NCBI GenBank assembly: GCA_013153765.1
Contig: JAADDT010000026.1
Location: 1 to 8,721, forward strand
From: Aquificota bacterium
GTDB taxonomy: Bacteria > Aquificota > Aquificia > Aquificales > Hydrogenothermaceae
DNA: 8,721 nucleotides
Reading direction: 5' to 3'
In this document: in pieces, positions 1-7,390 of the stretch
Layout: the number at the start of each line of letters is the position of its first letter
How positions within the stretch are numbered: position 1 is the first letter of the stretch
Notes under the pieces: model-generated
The model's input: the letters and a program-made list of their open reading frames with translations, nothing else
The model's database searches: none
Told to the model about the DNA's origin: nothing
Program-made: the position numbers and the translations under genes

Positions 1-21
1 TAGAGCATAATAAAACAGTGT

Positions 22-51
22 TTGATTTTTCCCGCATAACGGTTGTATAAT
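22..51 (+). promoter_or_regulatory. Predicted sigma70-type promoter of acnB
   Basis: TTGATT at 22-27 (4 of 6 to the -35 consensus) is followed after 18 bp by a perfect TATAAT at 46-51. The predicted transcription start is near 58, leaving a leader of about 29 nt. That leader carries an AGGAGAGG ribosome binding site at 73-80, six bases before the ATG at 87. No gene or other element was seen in bases 1-21. Confidence 0.7.
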
Positions 52-86
52 ACTGTCTTATAAAAAAACTGTAGGAGAGGTGTGTA

Positions 87-2681
87 ATGAGCTTCATAGA
101 AGAATACAAGAAACACGCTGAAGAAAGGGCAAAACTGGGCATACCACCACTGCCACTTAACAAAAAGCAGGTTGAAGAGCTGGTGGAACTGCTACAGCAG
201 GTTCCTATCGTTGAGGAAGAGTTTTTGATGGACCTGTTCCTCAACAGGGTACCGCCCGGCGTTGATGAGGCGGCTTTCGTAAAGGCTAAATTCCTTTCAG
301 ACATAATTGAAGGTAAAGCCAAATCCCTTGCTATTACTCCTGTCCACGCAGTACAGATACTCGGCACTATGCTGGGGGGCTACAACGTTGAACCGCTTAT
401 AAAAGCACTTTCCCATAAAGATGAGGAAATAGCAAAAGAGGCGGCAAAAGCACTCAAAAACATACTGCTCGTTTACGACTACTTTAACGATGTGGTTGAG
501 CTTGCCAAGTCCGGAAACAAGTATGCACAGGAAGTACTTGAAAGCTGGGCAAATGCGGAGTGGTTTACCTCAAAGGAGCCACTGCCGGAAAAGATAAAGG
601 TCGTTGTGTTTAAAGTACCGGGAGAAACTAACACTGACGACCTGTCTCCGGCAAGGGAAGCTTCCACAAGAAGTGATATACCGCTACACGCACTTTCTAT
701 GCTTCAGGCTAAAATGCCAGATGCTATAAAAACAATACAAAAACTAAAAGAAGAGACCGGTCTGCCTGTTGCTTTCGTCGGTGATGTGGTTGGAACAGGT
801 TCTTCAAGGAAGTCAGCTACAAACTCCCTGATGTGGTGGATAGGTGAGGACATACCTTACGTGCCTAACAAAAGGAGGGGCGGTATTGTTATAGGTGGAG
901 TTATAGCTCCAATCTTCTTCAATACTTGGGAGGACAGTGGCGGTCTTCCAATAATAGCAGACGTATCAAAGCTTGAGACTGGGGATATTATTGAGATATA
1001 CCCTTACGAAGGAAAGATAGTTAAAAACGGTGAGGTTGTTGCCACGTTTGAGCTTAAGCCGAACACACTTCCGGACGAGGTCAGGGCTGGAGGTAGAATT
1101 CCTCTCATAATCGGCAGAAACCTTACCAGAAAGGCAAGGGAAGCACTGGGACTTCCTGAAGAAAACATATTTATCAGACCTGAACAGCCGCCTGAGAAGG
1201 AAGGTGTGGGATACACACTTGCCCAAAAGATGGTCGGTAGAGCCTGCGGAATGGAAGGTGTAAGACCGGGAATGTACGTTGAACCGCAGGTCTTGACGGT
1301 AGGTTCTCAGGATACTACGGGAGCTATGACGAGGGACGAAATTAAAGAGCTGGCGGCACTTTCCTTTGGAGCTGACCTTGTGATGCAGTCCTTCTGCCAT
1401 ACGGCGGCTTATCCAAAACCTGCTGACGTTAAACTCCAGATGACACTGCCACAGTTCATTATCAAAAGGGGCGGAGTATCCTTAAGACCGGGAGACGGCG
1501 TTATCCACTCTTGGCTTAACAGGATGGTTTTACCTGATACTGTAGGAACGGGGGCAGACTCCCATACAAGGTTCCCTATAGGTATATCCTTCCCTGCCGG
1601 TTCGGGGCTGGTAGCCTTTGCGGCAGTGACAGGCACGATGCCACTTAACATGCCAGAATCAGTGCTGGTAAGGTTTAAAGGTGAGATACAGCCGGGAATT
1701 ACGGTAAGGGATTTGGTAAACGCAATTCCTTACTTTGCCATAAAACAGGGACTTCTTACCGTAGAGAAAAAAGGTAAGAAAAACATTTTTGCAGGAAGGA
1801 TTTTGGAGATAGAAGGGCTTGAAAACCTTAAGGTGGAGCAAGCCTTTGAGCTGTCAGACGCATCTGCGGAAAGAAGTGCGGCGGCCTGTACGGTTAAGCT
1901 GAATAAAGAGCCTATTATTGAGTACATCCAGTCAAACATAAAACTCCTTGAGAAGATGATAGAGGCTGGCTATCAGGACGCAAGAACCCTCCAGAGAAGA
2001 ATAGACAAGATGAAGGCTTGGCTTGACAATCCACAACTCCTTGAGGCTGACGAAAATGCCGAATATGCGGCTGTGATAGAGATAGACCTTAGCGAGATAA
2101 AAGAGCCTATACTTGCCTGCCCTAACGACCCTGACGACGTTGCCACCCTGTCCGAAGTGCTGGCTGACGAAAGGAGACCAAAGAACATAGACGAGGTGTT
2201 TGTCGGTTCCTGTATGACAAACATCGGACACTTTAGGGCTGTAGGTGAGATACTCAGGGGAGAAGGACAGCTACCTACAAGGCTGTGGATAGTTCCTCCT
2301 ACGAAAATGGACGAAAGGAGACTGATAGAAGAAGGATATTACAACATTTACGGCGTGGCAGGGGCAAGGACTGAAGTTCCCGGTTGCTCCCTCTGTATGG
2401 GAAATCAGGCAAGGGTAAGGGACGGTGCGGTTGTGATGTCAACTTCCACAAGGAACTTTGACAACAGGATGGGTAAAGACGCCAAGGTGTACCTCGGCTC
2501 GGCAGAAATAGCCGCAATAAGCTCCATACTGGGAAGACTGCCTACCGTTGAGGAATACCACAGGTATATGGAAGAGAAGATAGCCGGAAAAGAGGACAAG
2601 GTTTATAAATTCCTTAACTTCCACGAGCTTCCGGAAGAGGAGCTTGACATACTGGTGGCAGACGCACTTTACACCTTTTAA
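87..2681 (+). CDS. acnB: Aconitate hydratase B (bifunctional aconitase / 2-methylisocitrate dehydratase type)
   Basis: Interconverts citrate and isocitrate through cis-aconitate with a [4Fe-4S] cluster in the cytoplasm. At 864 residues it is almost exactly the length of E. coli AcnB. Domain order is that of the B class: an N-terminal helical HEAT-like domain (about 1-160), a swivel domain (about 165-370, with [11 protein letters not shown] and [10 protein letters not shown]), then the catalytic domain from about 373 ([26 protein letters not shown] at 491-497). The three cluster ligands are present: Cys709 in GSCMTN, and Cys767 and Cys770 in PGCSLCMGN, matching 710/769/772 of E. coli. The ATG has a good Shine-Dalgarno and its own promoter. 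The gene stands alone, closed by a terminator. In an autotroph using the reductive TCA cycle it would run in the citrate-forming direction (inference). Nothing looks truncated or mutated. Confidence 0.97.
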   Translation: MSFIEEYKKHAEERAKLGIPPLPLNKKQVEELVELLQQVPIVEEEFLMDLFLNRVPPGVDEAAFVKAKFLSDIIEGKAKSLAITPVHAVQILGTMLGGYNVEPLIKALSHKDEEIAKEAAKALKNILLVYDYFNDVVELAKSGNKYAQEVLESWANAEWFTSKEPLPEKIKVVVFKVPGETNTDDLSPAREASTRSDIPLHALSMLQAKMPDAIKTIQKLKEETGLPVAFVGDVVGTGSSRKSATNSLMWWIGEDIPYVPNKRRGGIVIGGVIAPIFFNTWEDSGGLPIIADVSKLETGDIIEIYPYEGKIVKNGEVVATFELKPNTLPDEVRAGGRIPLIIGRNLTRKAREALGLPEENIFIRPEQPPEKEGVGYTLAQKMVGRACGMEGVRPGMYVEPQVLTVGSQDTTGAMTRDEIKELAALSFGADLVMQSFCHTAAYPKPADVKLQMTLPQFIIKRGGVSLRPGDGVIHSWLNRMVLPDTVGTGADSHTRFPIGISFPAGSGLVAFAAVTGTMPLNMPESVLVRFKGEIQPGITVRDLVNAIPYFAIKQGLLTVEKKGKKNIFAGRILEIEGLENLKVEQAFELSDASAERSAAACTVKLNKEPIIEYIQSNIKLLEKMIEAGYQDARTLQRRIDKMKAWLDNPQLLEADENAEYAAVIEIDLSEIKEPILACPNDPDDVATLSEVLADERRPKNIDEVFVGSCMTNIGHFRAVGEILRGEGQLPTRLWIVPPTKMDERRLIEEGYYNIYGVAGARTEVPGCSLCMGNQARVRDGAVVMSTSTRNFDNRMGKDAKVYLGSAEIAAISSILGRLPTVEEYHRYMEEKIAGKEDKVYKFLNFHELPEEELDILVADALYTF

Positions 2682-2689
2682 TAAACAGG

Positions 2690-2714
2690 GCGGGCTTTAA
2701 AGCCCGCTTTTTTT
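2690..2714 (+). terminator. Rho-independent terminator of acnB
   Basis: A perfect GC-rich inverted repeat GCGGGC-TTTAAA-GCCCGC (2690-2707) is followed by seven T residues (2708-2714). It begins eight bases after the acnB stop codon. The T-tract runs into the stop codon (TTA at 2713-2715) of the convergent flavoprotein gene. Read on the minus strand, the hairpin is followed only by CCTGTTTATT, so it should be much weaker in that direction. Confidence 0.92.
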
Positions 2715-3870
2715 ATACTATTTTTGGGATTTTTCCCAGTTTCGTCAGTTTGAAATACTTCCCCCAGGCTTTCTTTAGCCAGTGTCCAATAACGGGCATA
2801 GGGATTAGCATCGCCCTTTTATCACTTCTGTAAGCTAAAGCACCGCCGTCTCCAGTATCCATCAGGCACAGTATATTTATGTGTTCCCTGTAGCTTTCAA
2901 AATCTCCAGACTTCATACCTTCCTTTACCGCTAAGTTGTGGGCGGTTATCTTTCCCATAGCTTCCGCCAGATGTCCCTGTTTTGCCCTCCACTGGGGACC
3001 TTCTATGGAAGCACTGTCCCCCACGGCGTAGATGTTTTCTTCACCTTCAACCTTACAGTTCCAGTCTATTTTTAAAAATCCCGCCTCCGTCTGGGGCAGG
3101 GGAGAGTTTTTTACAAGTGGATGTCCGTCTCCGGCGGGAGTGAACAGCACAAGGTCTGCTTCTATACTGTCCCCTTCCAGAACCACACCTTCAGGCGTGA
3201 ATTTTTTTATCTTCTTTCCGGTGATTTTCTTTATGCCACTTTTTTCAAACATTTTGTCCATCAGCTTCAGGGCAGTTTCTCCGAGCCTTGCACCGGGCTT
3301 TTCCATAGGGGCAAAAAACACTATTTCAAATCTGTCCCTCAGTCCCAGCTTTTTTAGGTAGTTATGGACGTTGAACATTAGTTCAAAAACGGGACCTCCC
3401 CTTACGGACTCGGGGGACTTTGGATTTCCCCCAAAGCCGAAGGCTATCCTCCCCTTTCCTTTTTTAACCAGTTCTGACAGCCTGTCCCTTATTGCAACAA
3501 CTTCTTCCGGAGAGCCACATATGGAAAGTGTGTTTTCTATCCCTTCCATCTTCAGCTTTGACTGTCCAACTGCCACCACCAGATAATCAAACCCTTTTAT
3601 TTCTTCGCCGTTTTCCAGTACCACCCTGTCCCTGTCTATACTGCTTACCTTTCCTTTTTTAAAGTAAAAGCCGTGGGCGTCCCCTATTTTGTTCAGCGGT
3701 ATTTTAGCCTCTTCAGGGCTGATTTCCCCGGTAGGTATCCATATGGAGATAGGGTTGATAAACAGGTAATCCCTGTCCGATACCAGCTGGACTTCAAAAC
3801 CTTCTTTTCTCAGGGCTGAGGCTGTTTCTACTCCGCCGATACCCCCACCTAAAACCAGAACCTTTTTCAT
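2713..3870 (-). CDS. SQR/FCSD-like FAD-dependent pyridine nucleotide-disulfide oxidoreductase
   Basis: 385 residues with two dinucleotide-fold signatures: an N-terminal FAD-binding GGGIGG at 8-13 and a second flavin motif YAVGDSAS at 281-288. Overall it resembles sulfide:quinone oxidoreductases and flavocytochrome c sulfide dehydrogenase subunits, which oxidise sulfide to polysulfide or sulfur at the membrane. It has three cysteines: 118 (SICGSPEE), 272 and 335 (LCLMDTGDGG). Cys118 and Cys335 sit where type I SQRs have their first and last conserved cysteines. The segment equivalent to the central redox cysteine reads SVRGGPVFELMF (about 155-166) and has none. The C-terminus (about 362-384: His, Trp and many Lys) fits the amphipathic anchoring helices of monotopic SQRs. 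The ATG is preceded by TGGAGG. The gene starts 78 bp after the kinase gene and converges on acnB. A quinone-linked NADH dehydrogenase-like role is an alternative; fold assignment is secure, substrate is not. Confidence 0.75.
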   Translation of the reverse strand: MKKVLVLGGGIGGVETASALRKEGFEVQLVSDRDYLFINPISIWIPTGEISPEEAKIPLNKIGDAHGFYFKKGKVSSIDRDRVVLENGEEIKGFDYLVVAVGQSKLKMEGIENTLSICGSPEEVVAIRDRLSELVKKGKGRIAFGFGGNPKSPESVRGGPVFELMFNVHNYLKKLGLRDRFEIVFFAPMEKPGARLGETALKLMDKMFEKSGIKKITGKKIKKFTPEGVVLEGDSIEADLVLFTPAGDGHPLVKNSPLPQTEAGFLKIDWNCKVEGEENIYAVGDSASIEGPQWRAKQGHLAEAMGKITAHNLAVKEGMKSGDFESYREHINILCLMDTGDGGALAYRSDKRAMLIPMPVIGHWLKKAWGKYFKLTKLGKIPKIV

Positions 3871-3873
3871 CTA

Positions 3874-3931
3874 TTAAGCCTCCACAGACTTATTACCATA
3901 TTTTAATATAATAATGGCTTAAGAATGGAGG
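3874..3931 (-). promoter_or_regulatory. Leader with competing inverted repeats over the ribosome binding site of the flavoprotein gene
   Basis: Two inverted repeats share one arm. CCTCCA/TGGAGG pairs 3926-3931 with 3879-3884, the latter being the Shine-Dalgarno. TTAAGCC/GGCTTAA pairs 3916-3922 with 3874-3880, which includes the last GG of the Shine-Dalgarno. They cannot form fully together, and either would bury part of the ribosome binding site in a transcript coming from the upstream kinase gene. The AT-rich centre (3900-3915) contains several -10-like hexamers on the minus strand (TAAAAT, TATATT, TATTAT) but no convincing -35. The inverted repeats are seen; the regulatory role is inferred. 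Confidence 0.4.
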
Positions 3932-3948
3932 GCGGTTTATGATGTTGA

Positions 3949-5007
3949 TTAGAAACGGAGAATAACGGTAAATTTACCTTCCCTGTACTGGGCTTCCACC
4001 TGAAAACCAAGCTCGTCAGCAAGTTTTTTTACTATTGAAAGTCCCAGTCCAAGTCCCCTCTGGCTTTCCTTGTAATACCTTTCAAAAAGCCTGTGGGGAT
4101 TTTTAATTTCAGGGCTTGTGTTTGATATTTTAAGGTAATCTTTCTCAAGCTCTATCTCCACAACGCCGTTTTTTACGTTGTGTTTAAACGCATTTGACAG
4201 AAGGTTCAGTATTATTCTCCTTACTGCATTTTCATCAGTTTGGAGCACCACATCTTTAAGTTTTGCTTTAACCTGTATGTTAGGGTAGGACAGCTTAAGG
4301 TCTTCTATCTCTTCAAGTATGAGTTTTTTCAGGTTAACGCTTTTTTCGTTTTTCTTTACCTCCCTGTCAAGCAGGGAAAGGTTTTCGTATATTGAGTTAA
4401 GCCTTTTTACCGAGCTTTCCATACGGAGGAACTCTTCCTCCTCGCCATATTTCATCTTAAGCATTTTAAGGTTAAGGAGTAATGCTGATACTGGCGTGTT
4501 TATGTCGTGGACTATGTCCCTGACAAACCTGTTTATCATTTTTGTAGATTTTCTTATTGGATGTATTGAAAATAACGCAAAGAAAAAAGACATCAGAGCC
4601 ACGGGAACGGTAAGCATAAAAAAGTAAATGGTTATTTCTTTCCTTATTTCCCCCAGCTTCCGTTTGTATTCTTCAACAGGGTATATTACCTTCAGCACGT
4701 CCTTTTCAACGAACGGTATCGGCACGTATATGTATAAACCTGTTTCGTCCTTGTAAAGCTGGTAAAAGGATATGTTGTTGTGTCTGGGAACAACTTCAAG
4801 CTGGTATTCTTTTCCTTTAAAGGTGTAGCTGTAGTTTTTCAGCTTGAGGAATATTTCGTTTTCAAGCTGTATCACTTTGTTTTTGTAGTATAAAAAGCCG
4901 ACGGCAAGCAGTAGTATGTTTATTGAAATAAAAAAAAGTGAGAAGGCTTTCAGTATCGCTTCCCTTTCGTATCTGGTCTGTGGAACTATCTCTTTAATCC
5001 ACCACAT
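3949..5007 (-). CDS. Membrane-bound sensor histidine kinase
   Basis: 352 residues. Two membrane helices (about 20-41 and 125-147) enclose an extracytoplasmic sensor segment of about 83 residues with no recognisable family. The dimerisation/phosphoacceptor motif is DIVHDINTP with His167. The ATPase domain shows an N-box (NLLSNAFKHN, about 267-276) and a G2 box (GLGLGLS, 318-323 region); the first glycine box is reduced to ISNTSPEI, a variant seen in several OmpR-partner kinases. Only about 19 residues separate the second helix from His167, so a normal HAMP domain is missing. It autophosphorylates and should donate phosphate to the response regulator encoded immediately upstream. Its ATG lies inside the regulator gene (14-bp overlap) with only a weak AGGA before it, implying translational coupling. 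The ligand is unknown. Confidence 0.93.
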   Translation of the reverse strand: MWWIKEIVPQTRYEREAILKAFSLFFISINILLLAVGFLYYKNKVIQLENEIFLKLKNYSYTFKGKEYQLEVVPRHNNISFYQLYKDETGLYIYVPIPFVEKDVLKVIYPVEEYKRKLGEIRKEITIYFFMLTVPVALMSFFFALFSIHPIRKSTKMINRFVRDIVHDINTPVSALLLNLKMLKMKYGEEEEFLRMESSVKRLNSIYENLSLLDREVKKNEKSVNLKKLILEEIEDLKLSYPNIQVKAKLKDVVLQTDENAVRRIILNLLSNAFKHNVKNGVVEIELEKDYLKISNTSPEIKNPHRLFERYYKESQRGLGLGLSIVKKLADELGFQVEAQYREGKFTVILRF

Positions 5008-5620
5008 ATCCTATTCCGCGGACTGCCTTTATGTCCACTCCTGTCTTTTTCTTTATTTTATTCAAGGCAACCCGCAGTGCAAGTGGTGAAGGGTTTATCA
5101 TCAATTGGTAAAGCCTGTCTTTAGGGACGACTTTCCCTTTATTTTCAAGCAGTGTTAAAAGTATGTCCCTCTGGACTTCCCCCAGCTGTATCTCTTTCCC
5201 TTTTTTGAAAAACCTGCCACCTTTAAATTCAAGGTCTTTATATTTTATTTCCCTATCCTCTTTCTTTTTCAGCCTGCTTTCTATCCTTATCAGCAGTTCT
5301 TCAGGGTCAAAGGGCTTTTTTATGTAGTCTTCCGCCCCGACGTCAAAGCCTCTGGCTATTGTTGATATGTCCTTTAAAGCACTTATAAAAATAGTCGGCG
5401 TCTGGTCTTCAGACAGTCTGAGGGCTTTTATCAGGTCTATACCGTCCCCATCGCCAAGGTTAACGTCAACCAGATAAAGGTCGTACCTGTTGTCAAGTGT
5501 CAGTTCCGCCCCTTCATCGTAAGAGCCGGCAATGTCAACCTGATATCCGTGCATCTGGAGGAATTTTGCAAGGCTGTCTGCAAGAATTTTGTCGTCCTCA
5601 ATCAGCAGTATCCTTGCCAC
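4994..5620 (-). CDS. OmpR/PhoB-family response regulator
   Basis: 208 residues. The receiver domain (about 1-118) has the acidic pocket Glu8-Asp9-Asp10, the phosphoacceptor Asp52 (LVDVN), the switch Ser80 (IFISA) and the conserved Lys102 (KKPF). A short linker leads to a winged helix-turn-helix (about 125-208) ending in VRGIGYVVD, the typical OmpR-family wing. The linker and DNA-binding domain are slightly short for the family. Translation starts at GTG; the start overlaps the TAG stop of the upstream barrel gene by one base (TAGTG), with a purine-rich GGGGGTGA further upstream. It is therefore expected to be made together with the barrel protein and the kinase. Its likely targets include the direct repeats upstream of the Thr/Asp-repeat gene (inference). 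Confidence 0.95.
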   Translation of the reverse strand: MARILLIEDDKILADSLAKFLQMHGYQVDIAGSYDEGAELTLDNRYDLYLVDVNLGDGDGIDLIKALRLSEDQTPTIFISALKDISTIARGFDVGAEDYIKKPFDPEELLIRIESRLKKKEDREIKYKDLEFKGGRFFKKGKEIQLGEVQRDILLTLLENKGKVVPKDRLYQLMINPSPLALRVALNKIKKKTGVDIKAVRGIGYVVD

Positions 5621-6378
5621 TAAAATTTCACCCCCAGTTTAAGAGCGAAATAGTGATCTACAGCCTTATCGTTTATACCGTAGCTGTAGTTAAGTGTAGT
5701 ATAGTATTTGCTGGTAAATTTGTACATACCAAAAAGTGATAGGTAGTTGCTTCCCGTTTTGTCAAAATCAAAGGAACCGCTGATGTATAAAGGCTGGCTT
5801 ACCTTGTAGCCTGCCCCTAAAGATACAGTGTAGTTATCGCCGTACTGATCGCTTCCCCTGAAAACATAACCGTAATAAAAGAAAAAGTCCAGCCTTTCGT
5901 CTTTTATGTAGTCCACCGTTAGGGAAGGTATGAAATCAACGTTCCCTGTGCCGAAGTCGTCGTCGGCGGTAGGTATTTTGACCGTTAAACCCGGATTTAT
6001 AAACAGTTTGTCGTAATTGAATGAATAGCTACCAAACAGGTACGTATCTCCCAGTCCTCCGCTTCCCACGTTTGAGTCGTACAGGTAGTACTTTGTTCTG
6101 ATGGAGAAATAGAACCTTTTGTAGCTGTATCCTAAAGAAAGGCTTGTAAGTGTGTTGTGGAAGTCGTCGTCTTCCGTGTGGGCTACTCCCACTTTCAGTG
6201 TGAACCTTCCTTTACGCTTTTTGGTTTCTTTTATGGGACAGCCGTACTTGTCAACCTTAATTAAAAGGGGGGTGTGTGGACATCTGTCCACACTGTCGTC
6301 CACCCCATCAAGGTCCGAGTCGGTGAAACCGTAGGCAGCGAGGGGAAGGAGAGCAATCGTTATTAAAGTCTTTTTCAT
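5620..6378 (-). CDS. Predicted outer-membrane beta-barrel protein with N-terminal thrombospondin type 3 motif
   Basis: 252 residues. The first 17 residues form a signal peptide (lysines, hydrophobic core, cleavage likely after AYG). Residues 20-37 are a calcium-binding TSP3-type motif (DSDLDGVDDSVDRCPHTP) followed by VDKYGCPI. Cys33 and Cys47 are the two cysteines that usually bond in such linkers. From about 58 to the end there are alternating aromatic/polar strands, many Tyr and Phe, and a terminal Phe, as expected for a barrel inserted by the BAM machinery. In OmpA-like proteins the TSP3 linker follows the barrel; here it precedes it, and no OmpA peptidoglycan-binding domain is present. 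AGAGGCG is the ribosome binding site, six bases before the ATG. It lies 19 bp after the Thr/Asp-repeat gene and overlaps the regulator gene by one base. The precise barrel family and substrate are not recognised. Confidence 0.82.
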   Translation of the reverse strand: MKKTLITIALLPLAAYGFTDSDLDGVDDSVDRCPHTPLLIKVDKYGCPIKETKKRKGRFTLKVGVAHTEDDDFHNTLTSLSLGYSYKRFYFSIRTKYYLYDSNVGSGGLGDTYLFGSYSFNYDKLFINPGLTVKIPTADDDFGTGNVDFIPSLTVDYIKDERLDFFFYYGYVFRGSDQYGDNYTVSLGAGYKVSQPLYISGSFDFDKTGSNYLSLFGMYKFTSKYYTTLNYSYGINDKAVDHYFALKLGVKF

Positions 6379-6397
6379 TTTTCGCCTCTAAAGGTTT

Positions 6398-7318
6398 TTA
6401 CCTCTCTATCCTGTCTGAAGCCCTTTCCCTTATTCCTGCTGGAATTCTGTCTTCTACGCTGTCAATCCTTTCTTCAAACCTTTCAACCTTTTCCTGAACC
6501 CTTTCAACTTTTTCCTGAACCCTTTCCTGAACGGTGCTTGCTTTCTCGCTCATCTTGTCAGACATCCTTTCCTGAACCTGTGTCCTTTCCTGCATGCTGT
6601 TTTTGAACATAGGTCTATCGTAAGTCTGCTGTGCGTCCTGAACTGTGTCTGTAACAGTATCTGTAGCCGTGTCCGTAGTATCTGTGGCAGTGTCGTCTCC
6701 ACTGCTTACGCCGTGTCTGTAGCGGTATCTGTACTGGTACCTGTGCTGTTGACCGCCTTCAATTCCAAGCTCTTCCTTAATCTGCTCTATAGTGGCAAGC
6801 CTTTCTTCCTGATTAAGCTGGCTCAGTATCTCTTTCAGCTCGTTCATGTAGATGTACTTCTCGTCAGGTGAAGCGGTTTTGATCTTTTCAATAAGGTCTT
6901 GAATTTGCTGTGCCACATCAGGATCAAGGTTTGCAAATGCGTCCGTAGTGTCTGTAGCGGTATCGGTTGTCGTGTCTGTAGTATCAGTAGCAGTGTCGGT
7001 AGTCGTGTCTGTGGTGTCTGTAGCGGTATCGGTTGTTGTGTCTGTAGTATCAGTAGCGGTGTCTGTAGTTGTGTCCGTCGTATCGGAAGCGGTATCTGTG
7101 GTGGTATCTGTAGTATCCGTAGCAGTATCGGTTGTTGTGTCCGCTTGCGTTGTGTCTTCAGAGGTGTTAATATTATCTACAGCCGAGGTGTCAGCAGTTT
7201 CATCCACCGTGGCAGACGTATCTGTCTCTGCGGTGGTTTCTGCTGACGCCGTATAAAATGGCATTCCCAGTGCAGAAATTGTTAGAACCGCTCCAATCAG
7301 CAACTTCCTTTTCTTCAT
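6398..7318 (-). CDS. Exported Thr/Asp-repeat protein with C-terminal coiled coil (unknown function)
   Basis: 306 residues, no family recognised. Residues 1-26 are a signal peptide ending ASA. Then come an acidic Thr/Ser/Asp-rich stretch (27-60), six perfect or near-perfect 11-residue repeats TTTDTATDTTD (61-126), and a helical Gln/Glu/Lys domain (about 127-188). These are followed by an aromatic-basic patch QHRYQYRYRYRHG (191-203), a second short TATD tract (about 210-226), and a charged helical tail with tandem heptads VQEKVER (267-273, 274-280). There are no cysteines. The Shine-Dalgarno AAAGGAGGTT (7325-7334) is essentially perfect and six bases from the ATG, suggesting high expression. 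The repeat could be an extended, cation-binding or glycosylated spacer between two helical modules, but function is unknown. It is followed after 19 bp by the barrel gene, and a possible regulator-binding array lies just upstream. Confidence 0.85.
   Translation of the reverse strand: MKKRKLLIGAVLTISALGMPFYTASAETTAETDTSATVDETADTSAVDNINTSEDTTQADTTTDTATDTTDTTTDTASDTTDTTTDTATDTTDTTTDTATDTTDTTTDTATDTTDTTTDTATDTTDAFANLDPDVAQQIQDLIEKIKTASPDEKYIYMNELKEILSQLNQEERLATIEQIKEELGIEGGQQHRYQYRYRYRHGVSSGDDTATDTTDTATDTVTDTVQDAQQTYDRPMFKNSMQERTQVQERMSDKMSEKASTVQERVQEKVERVQEKVERFEERIDSVEDRIPAGIRERASDRIER
6941..7138 (-). repeat. Six in-frame 33-bp repeats encoding TTTDTATDTTD
   Basis: Six contiguous 33-bp units (7106-7138, 7073-7105, 7040-7072, 7007-7039, 6974-7006, 6941-6973) encode the same 11 residues, except Ala-Ser for Ala-Thr in the second unit. 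The DNA of the units differs at several third positions, such as ACA/ACG/ACT/ACC for Thr and GAT/GAC for Asp. The protein sequence is therefore better conserved than the DNA. The tract could still vary in unit number by slippage or recombination without shifting frame. Confidence 0.95.
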
Positions 7319-7324
7319 CGCTTT

Positions 7325-7340
7325 AACCTCCTTTCAGGTT
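7325..7340 (-). promoter_or_regulatory. Strong Shine-Dalgarno of the Thr/Asp-repeat gene, within a possible small hairpin
   Basis: On the minus strand the leader reads AACCTGAAAGGAGGTT. It holds a near-perfect anti-16S match AAAGGAGGTT, and AACCT could pair with the terminal AGGTT. The five-base stem is weak, and in a thermophile it would probably be open. It decides the ATG at 7316-7318 as the start. Confidence 0.6.
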
Positions 7341-7355
7341 TTATTTCTGGTTATT

Positions 7356-7390
7356 AATATATACCTGAAAGATTACCTGAACGTTACCTG
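7356..7390 (-). promoter_or_regulatory. Candidate promoter with three TACCTG direct repeats (possible OmpR-family operator)
   Basis: On the plus strand ACCTG occurs at 7363-7367, 7375-7379 and 7386-7390, each preceded by T and the first two followed by A. Spacing is 12 and 11 bp, about one helical turn. On the minus strand this reads as successive CAGGTA units running into TATATT (7356-7361), a plausible -10. No good -35 is present; its expected place is occupied by the repeats. This is the arrangement of promoters activated by OmpR/PhoB-family regulators, one of which is encoded two genes downstream. The third repeat overlaps the end of the small cysteine-rich gene. Confidence 0.45.

Noticed and set aside
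966..1400. Minus-strand open frame of 144 codons inside acnB
   Set aside because: It lies wholly antisense to the conserved aconitase catalytic domain and has no ribosome binding site, promoter or recognisable protein features.
2690..2714. Fully bidirectional terminator between acnB and the flavoprotein gene
   Set aside because: Only the plus-strand reading has a run of seven T after the hairpin; the minus-strand reading continues CCTGTTTATT, so efficient termination of the flavoprotein transcript is doubtful.
3032..3361. Plus-strand open frame inside the flavoprotein gene
   Set aside because: It is antisense to conserved FAD-protein sequence, with no ribosome binding site and a composition typical of a shadow frame.
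6941..7138. 33-bp periodic repeats resembling a CRISPR array
   Set aside because: The units are contiguous with no unique spacers, and they encode an in-frame protein repeat within a gene that has a signal peptide and ribosome binding site.
6899..7256. Long Val/Ser- and Cys-rich open frames on the plus strand
   Set aside because: They are antisense shadows of the Thr/Asp repeat, which by composition lacks stops in other frames; no ribosome binding site precedes them.
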